From Bradysia coprophila (taxonomy: Eukaryota > Arthropoda > Insecta > Diptera > Sciaridae): a stretch of 64,000 nucleotides of DNA. Both the position numbers and the translations under genes were made by a program. The stretch lies in the NCBI RefSeq assembly GCF_014529535.1, contig NC_050738.1, forward strand, positions 14,834,062 to 14,898,061, read 5' to 3'. The notes under the pieces were generated by a model, which worked only from the letters and a program-made list of their open reading frames with translations, was not told the DNA's origin and did not search any database. Numbering within the stretch: position 1 is the first letter of the stretch; each line of letters begins with the position of its first letter. Positions 43,751 to 55,310 of this stretch are shown here, piece by piece.

Positions 43751-45678
43751 TATATGTTCAATGTTCCACAAACCACACGCGACTTTACGTTTTGTACAGC
43801 AAGTAAAAAAAAGCTAACCTTATAATAAATACATTGTTTGTGTATAAATTCCGCTTTATTTTCCTTCAAAAATTTATGGCAAAGAAATGTAGCTTGAAAT
43901 TGTATAACAAGAAATGAGGCAGTCTTCTGTCATGTAGGTATGTTCAATGTTCATGTTGTATGTTGAAAGAAAATAGCTTTGGCTTCCGCGGAACATACAA
44001 TAAATCCTCTGGCGGAGATTTAGGTCATCGGATTTGGAACACAGACACACTGAATTCTATTTTGTTTCTTTTTTCTATTACAATGGACCTGGTAAAGCGT
44101 AGAAGACATTGTGGATGTGGAATCTTGTGTGGTACAACAATGTACTTCCATGTGTAGTTATATGGTTATGTACATTGTACATATGGTGCGGTGAGGCACA
44201 GTTCGTTTATGCTGAAAGATTTTGTATAACAATGACACAGAATAAACTGTTTTGTATTGGTCAAGGTTTTTGTTCGCGGTGTAGTGTATAGTTTGCGAAA
44301 AGTTTGTAAAGTTTTTCTTTTATTTCGAACCTGAGACCTACTATTTAATGTTTTATATTGCGCTCACGCTTCGCAAACGGCATCAATAAACAAAAACCCA
44401 ATAGTAAAAATCGCTTTTATCCAGATCAACAAACAAGCATAAATTTGATATTTATTTGAGTTTTTATGGTGTTTTCGCGCATATAAAAGTTAGAGTATTT
44501 TTCTCTCCGTTCAAGTGATAAGCCCATTAGTTGTATTTCATCACCTCATTTGAAAGCAATAATTATAAATTAAGCTTAATAGCTGGAGGAAGTTTTCTGT
44601 TTTTATTATTCGGTTTTCGTTGGCACTAAATGGTAAAATGATCGTAAACAGACGCCAAAATGAGATAAGAATCATTTTCGGAAAGTTTACGAGTGATTAA
44701 CTTGAATTATGAGTTGCAATTGGAAAAATCGAACCGAATTTATTTGCTTAGTTGTTGTGTGGTGGGTTTTTCGCTTTTCAGTGTTTGTTGATAGAAATGT
44801 AAGCAACTTTATGTATTCCATTTTGTCTGTATAGTTGTCGCTTAAGTCATCATAATTCAACCTTTCTCTGAAGTTACACAGGTGAGAATAATTATAATCG
44901 CCTAAAACAGTGGAGGTGTGACGCAGGTCCTTTTATTCATTTATTTTAAATGTAAACAGCTAATTGAAAAATTGATTATTAAAAACCACAGACTGGCGTG
45001 CGCTCGTACACAACGCCAACCAAACCGAGAACCAAACCAAACACATCATTTCTCTGGTGCCGAATGAAAAAGATTTCAAAACGTTATAATGTAAAATAAA
45101 TTGCAGTCTATGCTCATATACTCAGCCATCAATTTCTTTTACGATTTCACGCACAGAAATGTACTTCAAAGTGAACTTTTACGGAATTCAAATACTTCTT
45201 CTCATGGGCTGACTAAATTTTTTCAATAAAATGTTTAAAACTGGTATAATAATGTTTCCGTTTCTCTACACCGAATGCAATTCCGAACTTCGTCTGAATA
45301 TGCTTTAGTATATCATAATGACAATAATGATTCAAAGCTTTCATTTTTAATTCACTTAAATTGAAAGCCCATTAGAAAGTACTTTACCAACTAAAAACGA
45401 AATTATTGGGTTTCCAACATAAAAAGGAACGAAAATGTAATCAAGTTAAATTTTCGATATTCAATTAAAACATACTTTTAGATGTCTCTTTTCTGCATGG
45501 CACCACATCCGTTTGATTGAGCCGAGGGGTGGATAGATATATTATATTATCAGCTCGACTACAAGTGTTGTGGAGGCGAGAGGAAAATAATTAGAAGCAT
45601 TGCATAACATGACTTCAATTTGTCAAAATTAGACGAAGGAAAACGGTCATCAATTCGGTAACATGAAATTCTAGATCG
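43751..45678. other. No gene recognised
   Basis: AT-rich. Frames such as 43960-44157 show no domain. Nothing structured was noted. Confidence 0.4.
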
Positions 45679-45686
45679 CTGGATGC

Positions 45687-45832
45687 CAGGGCCTATTTTC
45701 GATAATTTAAATTCTCGAAATTATCGAAAAATTATCAAAATTCTCCAAAAATAAATTTAAGTATTTCGATAATTTTTGTAGAATTTAGAGAATTTTTCGA
45801 TAATTTTGAGAATTTAAATTATCGAAAATATG
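45687..45832. mobile_element. CAGGGCC hAT MITE, copy 1
   Basis: It starts CAGGGCCTATTTTCGATAAT and folds back on TTATCGAAAAT; the last GGCCC of the right end is lost. The exact 8-bp duplication CTGGATGC lies at 45679-45686 and 45833-45840. Confidence 0.85.
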
Positions 45833-46171
45833 CTGGATGCTGGTACAATTTCTGATTTTGTTCAGTCGAAGCTCTAGATCAAATTTCGAGCAGTCATACT
45901 TCAGATTAAGCACTGTGATCCATAATTTCGGTCATCAAACACATATCAGTCATCAAAAATGACTACCTCTACGAAAGACTCAGAACGGGTCATCAGGTAT
46001 CCCTTGATCTGAAACTGAACTGAACCGTAATTTAATTGAAATATAAGATGATTAATTATTTCAAACAAACTCCTTAAAAATTCTAAATTTTTGTATTTTT
46101 TTGGAATTTAATTGAATTAAATCCGGTCGGGCCGGATAAAAACTCAGGCGGCCCGACTCAACAGCTCTAGC

Positions 46172-46424
46172 CAGGGCCTATTTTAAGGAAATTAAATTTC
46201 AAAAAATTCTCACATTTTTCCATCACTTTTCGTCATTTCATCTAAAAACACAACAGATTGCATCGTAAATGTTGTTTTTACTGCCTTTTTAGTTGTTTTT
46301 CATGTCTTTGAGCTTAACTGATTACTTCGGAATGAGATGTAACAGAAAACAAAATTTGGAATTTTTCTAATTTTTGTGAAATTTGTGAAATTTTTGGAAA
46401 TTAAATTCCTTAAAATAGGCCCTG
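46172..46424. mobile_element. CAGGGCC hAT MITE, copy 2
   Basis: The ends CAGGGCCTATTTTAAGGAAA and the complement are intact. The exact 8-bp duplication GCTCTAGC lies at 46164-46171 and 46425-46432. The centre differs from copy 1; only the ends are shared. Confidence 0.9.
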
Positions 46425-46432
46425 GCTCTAGC

Positions 46433-47865
46433 TGATGAAATATTGAAAATACTCGTCGGACGTTACAGTCCAGCCACAAATAAATATGGAAATATGGTAT
46501 GCAAGTGCATGACTTGTGTATCAGGTTATCTCTAAACTCTAAACTAGTCAGAACGACAGGTATACGCTCACATTCCTCATCAATTAACTAAATTTTATAA
46601 TTTAAAATGTAATGGGAAACCAACATGATGTTATCAGCCTTTAACATGCTATCCCAATGAATATTTATAACTTTTAGATGGTAATTTAATGTCCAACAAG
46701 GATAGAGTGTCTGTGTTTTCATAACGGAAATCGATAGAAATTTAATTAAAATTGACCAACCAACGTACGCAAAGAGTAAATTCACAGACTAACAGAGAAA
46801 TACTAATAGTAAGATGGAAATATCAACAATGAATGTCAGCATTTCACTGGGTCGATTATTTTTACTTTCGGACAATCAGCTCACAGTTAGCTACTTTCTT
46901 ATGTATGGTGTCGACATTAAGATGTCGAATTATAACGCAGAATGTAATTATAATATCCGAAATTCTTAGGCGAAAGATTGCTTTCATGCCACTAATCGTT
47001 TTATTTGTCAAAACGAGAAACCTTTGTTTTTGGCCTCCAGATCTGTATAACTATAAAACTTACACAGTGAGCTTTTTCGCAGAGCCTTTTATATATCGAA
47101 AGAAATAAATGAGTAGAAATTAAGGAAGTGAAACAAACACAAAAAAAACTAAATGAGATGGCTAAAAAGGTAGAAAAAGATTTTCGTTGTTTTATATATA
47201 AATTCGCTCCACAAATTCAAAGGATAAATAAAATAAGCAGCGTCATTTGGGAGTGTAACGTTAATTTGGTTTTAATGATGCAATTAAGTGTTGAATTTAA
47301 GTCATGTCTCAAGACATGGGGATATTCAAAAAGGTTTTAATTTAAATCCTAATTTACTGTATAAGAGCAGAAAGCATAAATTACAACTACAGTGGATGTA
47401 CATCTACCAACAAATATGCTGGAATGTGAAAACTAACCGTAACATGAAATCCTGCGAGACGTTAAGTCGAGTGACATTCAAGTTCGTAATAGGGGGAAGT
47501 TTCGAGTTAAAATGCAAAATTCATAAATCTTCTTTCAAAGAAGGAAAGTGTTTTTTAGCACTTTAATTAAACGTAACCCCCCGAACCTAGGCTGAAATGG
47601 GATTAGTCTGATAAATACTCATCTTCTCACAGTTTCCACACATTCGACCTTACGTGAAATGGTTAAACGTCTTAATTCTATAAAAGGTGGAGGTGTGCCA
47701 AATGAAACCGACTAAAAAAATGTGGATTTTTGTAGAGTTGTAAGAACACAATCACTGTGCTAATAATACGCGGTTTCTGGACAAGGTTGAAAGGACACTT
47801 CTCCATAAGAGTCAGTGTCCAACGTTTATTAAAAACTGTGATTTATAACCAAATTAGTCAAGAAA
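46433..47865. other. Intergenic, no gene recognised
   Basis: AT-rich; small frames at 46833-47108, 47128-47340 and 47288-47566 have no recognised domain. Confidence 0.4.
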
Positions 47866-47868
47866 TAT

Positions 47869-47874
47869 TTTATT
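47869..47874 (-). terminator. Polyadenylation signal of the malate dehydrogenase gene
   Basis: AATAAA on the minus strand, about 24 nt after the stop codon. The 3' UTR would be unusually short. Confidence 0.55.
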
Positions 47875-47897
47875 TGAAGATGCAATGCATTCCGAAA

Positions 47898-49010
47898 TCA
47901 CGATTGGCTCTTCTCGGCAGCCGCCTTGCCATTTCGAGCAAATTCAATGCCTTTTTCAACATTCTCTTTTAACTCCGGAACTGCCATTCGCAGCAACTCT
48001 TCTTCGTACTTGTTCATTTTAGGTAGACCGTATGCAACTCGAACACCCGTTCGTCCTAGCATCATTGGCAATGAAAAATATTTTGTGTCGCAAATATCCG
48101 ACAATATGAAACCGCAAGCAACAATATTGCTTTCGCCACGTAGTGCTTGTATCAATTTTAGAGCAAAGTTTGCTCCTGCCCATGCCATCGCTATTGTCGC
48201 TGAACCCTTACCAGCCTTGGCTTCGACAACTCGCGTACCAGCATCACGTATACTTTCTGTGATTTGATGGGCCACTTTTTCGGGAATGTTAACTGACGGA
48301 TTGCATTGCGATAACAACGGTACGATAGTTATGCCAGAATGCCCGCAAATAACCGGTATATGTAATGTTGACGGATCAATATTAGTTGCCATTCCAACGA
48401 ATGTAGCTGCTCGTACTTCGTCTAACGTTGTTACGCCGATGACACGTCTCGGGTCAAATTTCTGTTCCTTCATCATCGTTTCACATAAAACGGGCAGGCA
48501 TGAGTTGACTGGATTGGTTATTAGACCAACTAATGCTTGTGGGCAGACGTTTGCTATTGCAGTTCCCATTTCCTGCACAATTCCTGCATTAGACGTGAAC
48601 AAGTCGTCTCTCGTCATGCCAGGCTTTCGTGGCAGTCCAGCTGAAATCATTACGATATCTGAATTGTGTAATGCCTCGTTCAATCTTTCTTTCCCATCAA
48701 AACCATACACAACAGCCGGCGTATTAATATGCGAAATATCCGCTGTTACACCGGCAGTGTTTGCGATATCGTAAAGAGCTAGCTCGTTGATCAGTGGACA
48801 TTGCTTAAGCAGCAGAGAGAGTGGTTGACCTGAAACAGTTAAAGACAATTTGTCGTAGATAATGGTCTTCCGGTGGTGACGCAAGTAATATTTGAAATTA
48901 CCAATGCCGCCAGCAGCTCCAAGAACGGTAACTTTCATATTTGACCGAGTTGAGGTCGAAAATGCTCTGATCAACGGGTAAGTAAATTTCGATGTTAATT
49001 GACGAAACAT
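47898..49010 (-). CDS. Malate dehydrogenase, mitochondrial type
   Basis: Exons 49010-48902 and 48829-47898 with a 72-nt GT-AG intron; removing it restores GAAGGIG-QPLSLLL, the NAD-binding loop. The intron is a multiple of three without a stop, so a naive frame reads through it. The product is 346 residues from MFRQLTSKFT; the basic, Ser/Arg-rich N-terminus suggests mitochondrial import. An in-frame ATG at 49064 would add 18 residues; the MFRQ start gives the usual family length. Family marks: AGLPRKPGMTRDDLF (substrate Arg), ITNPVNS, VTTLDEVRA with catalytic Asp/Arg, and GHSG with the catalytic His. The enzyme converts malate and NAD to oxaloacetate and NADH in the TCA cycle and malate-aspartate shuttle. 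Departures from the common mitochondrial form (CGHSGITI instead of GGHAGKTI; RAA instead of RAN) suggest a divergent paralogue. Confidence 0.93.
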   Translation of the reverse strand: MFRQLTSKFTYPLIRAFSTSTRSNMKVTVLGAAGGIGNFKYYLRHHRKTIIYDKLSLTVSGQPLSLLLKQCPLINELALYDIANTAGVTADISHINTPAVVYGFDGKERLNEALHNSDIVMISAGLPRKPGMTRDDLFTSNAGIVQEMGTAIANVCPQALVGLITNPVNSCLPVLCETMMKEQKFDPRRVIGVTTLDEVRAATFVGMATNIDPSTLHIPVICGHSGITIVPLLSQCNPSVNIPEKVAHQITESIRDAGTRVVEAKAGKGSATIAMAWAGANFALKLIQALRGESNIVACGFILSDICDTKYFSLPMMLGRTGVRVAYGLPKMNKYEEELLRMAVPELKENVEKGIEFARNGKAAAEKSQS

Positions 49011-50268
49011 CTTGAAGGCAAGTAAAATTGTAGATGTTGAGAACGAGTTATTAATAACTTTCACGAAATTTTGTGTGCGGAAAAATTCAATGGCAATCTA
49101 CGATTATGCGTTCTTGATACATCTTTGACAGTATAGCTGAATAACCACAGTGATTTCTGAACAAGTGAACCGGAAAAATTTTAATAGGTTTTTTCAATCG
49201 TGATAGGTCATCTTCTACGGAAACTTGCAGTACAACGTTTTGTTTCCAATCAGTTACTTCAATCTTTTGTTAAAATTAGATGTTAAAATACTCACTTCCG
49301 AATGGTCCCTTCTCAGATCCCTTTTTTGATTTAAATTATAAATTAAGCGACCCCAATTAACATCAGCTGACCCATTGAACGTAGATGTTATATAAGTTTT
49401 GAATTATTCATGGTCCATTATTACACGAAGACGTATTAAAGCCAACGTAATGCTGTTGCTATTTCCACTTTAACCAAACATAAAAGTATAATTGCCCAAT
49501 AAAATGAGAATCATAAAATATTCTTGTTATGTTGTGGACATAAAAATTGAATATTTCGGAGGGTTAAAGGATATCAAAACATCAAAATAGCTTCACAATA
49601 TTCGTAGCTGGTTTATACGACTGTATCGACTATGGGTTGCATAAATTTTATGATAGAAAAACGAATGATGGAAATTGTACAATATATATGGATACATCAG
49701 CGACAGTATGAATATAACATGGTGAAGGACGAAAAGGATTGAAATGTGAAGACTACACATTGAAAACCGAATTATTTTTATTTCCGCGTGAAATATTATC
49801 CATCCAGTCCTTCTTGTAAATAGTAAAACATTTTCTTCTCTCTTTTCTCGACTTTAATTTTATTTTGTTTACGAACATAAAAACTTTGATTATTTTTCGG
49901 TTTATTGAGACAAAAATAATGTTGTTGATGTTGAGTGAGCATTATTCAATAGAATATAGTTTTTAGAATATGTTTTATCGGCCATAAAATAAGATAAAAC
50001 ACAAAGAAGCGAACTGAAAACTTGCTCGTTTCAATAAATTAGATTTTAGCGACAATGTCATCGTTTCAAGTTGGCAATTATTTAACAATACTGAAGTGAA
50101 TGCCCTCGGGAAAAATTTTATATTTTGTATATGGACATTGCAGCCAGCCTAGTTTCAGACTTTCAGTTGATTGTGAAAACAGTTTCCAGCTAGGAAACTA
50201 GGGAAAGTTTTCTACTACAAATCTGTTAACGAATATAATATGCAAACGTAACTGAATACAAGGTAATA
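49011..50268. other. Upstream of malate dehydrogenase, no gene recognised
   Basis: The near part should hold the MDH promoter, but no TATA box stands out. The rest is AT-rich. Confidence 0.4.
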
Positions 50269-50434
50269 AATTCACGCCGTAAGTGCGGTCGAAATTCAAA
50301 ATGGAAGGTGTGGAGGTTTTTCTAACGTAGCGTCATTTTCATACAATGAAGCGTTGAAATGTATTTTTCGGTTCACTTTTTCATTGAATCGTTCACTTAA
50401 AATTCAAATTTTAGGCACACTTACGGCGTGAATT
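50269..50434. mobile_element. MITE with AATTCACGCCGTAAGTG ends
   Basis: It is 166 bp; left AATTCACGCCGTAAGTGCG and right CACACTTACGGCGTGAATT pair, followed by AAATTCAAAAT blocks. No clear target duplication was found. Confidence 0.7.
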
Positions 50435-50468
50435 GTGTCAAAAACGTCGTTCGAATGTTATGTTTCAA

Positions 50469-50648
50469 TAATACTCTATCTAGCAAACAAACTCTCAGCT
50501 GTCTATGTCAACACCACATTTCTTTGCATTCAACAAACATTATTCTACATTTTGACTTACTACGTTCTAATTTACATGTAAATTCCAAAGGCAACTTGAC
50601 ACTTTCACCACCTTTATAAAAGTACATTGTTTGCTAGATAGAGTATTG
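50469..50648. mobile_element. CAATACTC MITE, copy 2, exact 7-bp duplication
   Basis: 180 bp; GTTTCAA flanks both sides (50462-50468 and 50649-50655). Right end reads GCTAGATAGAGTATTG. Confidence 0.88.
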
Positions 50649-50765
50649 GTTTCAACAAACTATAACTCCCAATCGGCGTATATCATTAACATGTTAAGTG
50701 GTATAAAATCTACAATTACCATCTTCTGGTGACCAGCCGTTTATTAGTGCATGATTCAACACATC

Positions 50766-50948
50766 CAAAACCCTCTCTAGCAACCAAACTTTTTAAAAAG
50801 AAATGAATTAGTGTGTAAAATAAGTTTGAGAAACTATGCTTTTTCATAAGGCTTAAAGTGAACAGACTCACGAATCGCAAACAAGTAGCAGAGTTTTACA
50901 AACGTCTTTACCCCCTTAATAAATGTAGTTTGTTTGCTAACACATTTG
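50766..50948. mobile_element. CAATACTC MITE, copy 3, decayed
   Basis: 183 bp; CTCTCTAGCAACCAAAC on the left and GTTTGTTTGCTAACACATTTG on the right. Flanks ACACATC and TTACTTC match at 4 of 7 positions, so the duplication is not secure. Confidence 0.6.
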
Positions 50949-51303
50949 TTACTTCATTCGACTCAGTACTTGTTACGTAATGCCAACACAATCGATACAG
51001 AATCTATTCTTTCATTAGTTTAACATGCGTTTTGCTGTATTACGCCGTATATGACAGTGTGTAACACTTTTCCTCGGTCCCCTTCAGTAAGCGGCCAAAA
51101 CGTCTTCAAGTTCCCCTGAAATTTGTTTGTGTGTCCCAAATCATGCTAAATTTTTAATGTTCCCCTGTTTGGCTAGAAGGTCTTATTTCCTTAGCATATC
51201 CTCGTGATTTCACCGTACATTTGCCCGTGTCATCATTCACCGCAGTTACACCTCGGAATATCCCACGTGTTACATATGAAGAGTGTAGTAGTTCGTATTA
51301 AGC

Positions 51304-51486
51304 CAATACTCTACCTAGCAACCAAACTACAATTATTAAGGTGGTAGATACGTTTGTGAATCACTGCTACTTTGTTCGCTCGTGTTGTTGTTGGTTTTTA
51401 GTCATATTAAAAATCAGCGTTTCTCAAACTTATTTTCCCCCCTACATCGATTTTTTGAGAGAGTTTGGATGCTAGAGAGAGTATTG
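51304..51486. mobile_element. CAATACTC MITE, copy 4, exact 7-bp duplication
   Basis: 183 bp; ATTAAGC flanks both sides (51297-51303 and 51487-51493). Left CAATACTCTACCTAGCAACC, right GCTAGAGAGAGTATTG. Confidence 0.88.
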
Positions 51487-51493
51487 ATTAAGC

Positions 51494-54400
51494 ACGAATG
51501 TGCACGGTGAAATTTATTCGGGCCTCTAGTTCCAGTGCTAGGTTGACAAAACCGTTCTTGTTCTCGTTATACAAAAATATCATTCAGCAACTAAGCATGA
51601 CCATTATCAACTACGATAAAGATCTTTAAAACCATAATTTTGGGTGGTGTTTTCTTGATGGTGTAAAATATAAAATGTACGAAGAGCAGTAGAAAAAGTC
51701 GGTATTGTCTGAATTTATCAACATTATTGTGCAACTTCCCAAAAACTAATCTTTGTTTCTCGATAAACTTGTTTGTTGTGTCCCTAGTTAAGTCTGTCCA
51801 ATTGGTTTGGTTTATTTTTCCGATTGAGCCACAAAATGTGACAAAGCATATTATGAAGTCAAAATATTTGTCAACAAAACTTGTAATCAAAAATAACAAA
51901 AATATATTTCCGTCATATCCATTTGCCCGAAACAACCCAATTTTCTTTCACAATATCTCAATAAAAGGACATTTCCTTCTATTTAGAATAAAAGAGTTTC
52001 GAACACATCAATGCATGAAAACGCCAGAACCCATTTTTATGCTCACTACACATACACACATTCTCTTACACACAAAAAAAGAGTCGAACAGTAAAAGTAG
52101 CATTAAATGGAATAAGCCCCTGACATTGATACCAAAAAGTTTGGTATAAAGATGTTGATCGCATAAATGGATTTAAGGGATATAACAACCATTGTGTGCC
52201 GAAATGATATATGAACTCAACGCAAACTATCATCAGATTTTCGCCTAGTTTGATTGTACGTACAGTGTGTGATTGTGTCTTTTGAATTACTTATAAACTT
52301 TTTCTTTTTCCGTTACGGATATCGAGAAGACACCAACAGAACTACAACAACAAAAAACAAGTAAGGGAAATGGAGTGATAAGAATGGAGATTCAATGAGG
52401 TGACTATTATATATGCGAGTGGTGACCACACACATTACCAATCTCTGGAGTCTGGAGCAAGCACATTGATTTTAGTTTTTGTCACAAAAACTACTTAACT
52501 AGATAATCGGAACTAAAGTATTCGTCCATCGAATAGTAGATTTTGTTATATGACTTCGATGTGTGTTGTTGTTGTCTTCATTGGTAATTGGTTGGTATCT
52601 TTAGAACAGTCGAGAACAGTCCTACATCTTCTAATAAAAATGGCTGCAGTAAAAACAGACACCCTCGTAATAATTCTTATTGCAAATTCCGATAAAGTCG
52701 TTCGTTTTCAATTTTTTATATCATTTTCATAATCACCATAATATGGGATTTATTTTGCATAATGCGACCATAATATGAACACGAGATGTTATTCATTACA
52801 CAACTCGTAATAACAAATCAAAATATTAAATCCTTACCAACAATTTAATGTGTTCAGTCAGTCGTTTCAAGTCTGATATGTTTTGTCTGCACGGAGCTGG
52901 AGAGAAACCAGTTTTGTTTCGGAAAATGTTTCTGGCTATGATATAAATAAATATTAACCATAATAACCGAGCGAAACCGCTCTCAAACCCGTCGCACCAA
53001 AGATGCAAAGATTCATCATAATTTGTGGTTTTTTGGGGGGTTTTCTCGGGTTTTATAGTAACGATGAAAATCTTATGGAATTCTTGTATTATATCATGAA
53101 AGCGATAAGGAAAAAATAAACAAAAAATAAAAATGATTTATTAGAAGTTTATGATTATAGATTATTTGATATTTACTCGTTATGTCTTGTGTGGTAATGA
53201 TGTAATACCGAACGAATGTCATATAAAATCGTATAATACGACCGGTTATGACAAGAAAACGGAAATCGATTTTCAAAGTAAAATGTTCACAAAAAAAAAA
53301 TTAATTCGATATGGGTGAATAACCCATCACAGAGAAAAGATTTTTAATAAAAATTGAGCCTAGGGAAGCTCTAAGAGTTAAGTTCCTCTTTTCTATGTGT
53401 TACACGCTAAGTTTGATAGAAATTTATTTAGATTGAATATCATCATGGATTTGAATACGGAAAATTAGATTTAAAAAGAAAAAGTAAATCTTTGGATCGA
53501 GATCGAGTACTCTCTTTCTCAAAATAATTTTGTACCGTTGCTTTCATATTCATTGACATTATGTTCTCTTCTTTTATAGTAGAATATGCACCCCAAATAT
53601 CAAATATCAGTATAAATAGGGATAATAACAAACTCGTATATCGAGCTTTTCCAAATTATTTGAAAATTTAGAAAATTTTACAAAAAGAAAATTTATGAAA
53701 ATAGTGCGGGCTCCTACTCAATTTCACTTCGACCTTGAAATAGATTTAATGTTGGCAGTGGAAAACGTAATAATTTTAATGATTTCGAAGTGAAATTGCA
53801 AGAAAATTTCTCGTCGAGATGCGAATCCTCGAGTTTTGATATGATAATACACATAGCAAATGGTTGACCATAGGAGTAAATGTGAGTTCTTTTGTCTGCT
53901 CACTTAAGTTGTTCTAATTTTAATTTTATTTTCCTTTCTCTAATTTCTATCTTTCCTTTTCTTACTTAAAAAAAACCAAGAGATTTATATCGTCGTTTTT
54001 GCCTCTATTATTGTTGATGTGTGAATAAAGACGTGATCACATGATTCAAAAGCGTTCAAGCTTGCTGCTGTTATTGTTATAGTCGATGTAGAATTTGTAA
54101 TTTGTCTCGACGATGTAACGTATGATGTGTCGTGTTGTATCAACGAAAAAGAAAACATTGAATAAAGGCTTGTTTATATAAAAAAGGTAATAATTCATAA
54201 TTGTCGTTTGGTGTGATGTGAGTTGCAAACGAGGAGATGCCCAGTAGAAAAAAAATTTCGCCTGTAATCTTACAAAAATTACGTTTTGGCGGTAGCGCTT
54301 TAGTTCAAATGTGTGTGCGTTTGCGGTAAAATAAATAAGTGTGAAAGTAGCAAATTTCCAAAAAGTAATTTCACACATCATCATTTCACGCATCAAAATT

Positions 54401-54895
54401 TCACGCATTACTAAAACGTTTCCCTGTTTAAGTCGAGTATGTATACAAACAGTCGGTGAAATGAAGTTCCCATACGTTTTCCACACGATGTGAAAATCTT
54501 AACATGTGGCCCATACATTTTCTGTCAAAAATTCATTTCACCGTACCGATGCATACCTGACTTTAAGGAATGCAACGGACGCCAAATAACGTATATAAAA
54601 AAAAACAATCGCTAGGTCTTCCTAACTTTCTCTAAATAAACTCTCAAGTGTTATGGACTTTCAGGAGACAAACAAACAGATCAAACAGTTTCTATAAAGT
54701 TAATAGTGACTTGTTTTTCCTTTCGGTAATTTGCAGATGAATTGCATCCAAACATTTACTTACAAACACAATATTTTCCGAATTTTAAGTTTGTTTCAAA
54801 AGCTTCAAATAAATATCTAAGTTTATGCCTGCAACAAAGCATTTCTCTGATTTATGTACGGACATACGATGTAATAAAACGTCTCTATGAACTGC
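51494..54895. other. No gene recognised
   Basis: AT-rich. Open frames on both strands at 51591-52149 overlap each other and are chance. Frames at 54046-54486 show no domain. Short A/T tracts only. Confidence 0.4.
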
Positions 54896-54900
54896 ACACG

Positions 54901-55310
54901 GGCAATTCCATCAACCGTTTTTTGGTACTGTGACGCAAGTACTCATATCTATATATTTGTAGTGACAGCTCTGAAGGTTGTGATGTTAAGAAAAGTTGTA
55001 GATTTGGAACTCTTTAAAAAAATTCCTGAGATGGTTCCAATGATCCTTCTGCTGTAAAAGACCATATTGATAAGAATGTATGGTGTGCCACGTTGCATTT
55101 TAATACAATAAATGTAACGTGGGACACCATACATTTTTATTGATATGGTCTTTTGCAGCAGAAATATCATTGGAACCAACTCAAAAATTTTCTTAAAGAT
55201 GTCAAAATCTACAACTTTTCTTAACATCACAACAGTCAAAGCTGTCACTGCAAATATATAAATATGGAGACTTGCGTCACAGTACCAAAAAACGGTTGAT
55301 AGAATTGTCC
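54901..55310. mobile_element. 410-bp foldback MITE
   Basis: Left arm GGCAATTCCATCAACCGTTT, then TTGGTACTGTGACGCAAGT; right arm is its complement with substitutions. The two sides pair almost throughout around a centre near 55105 (ATGGTGTGCCACGTT / AACGTGGGACACCAT). A 127-codon minus frame here is just the palindrome. Confidence 0.85.

Noticed and set aside
48286..48774. 162-codon plus-strand frame
   Set aside because: It is antisense to malate dehydrogenase exon 2.
51591..52149. Overlapping frames on both strands
   Set aside because: No recognisable domain, low-complexity composition and mutual overlap; treated as chance.
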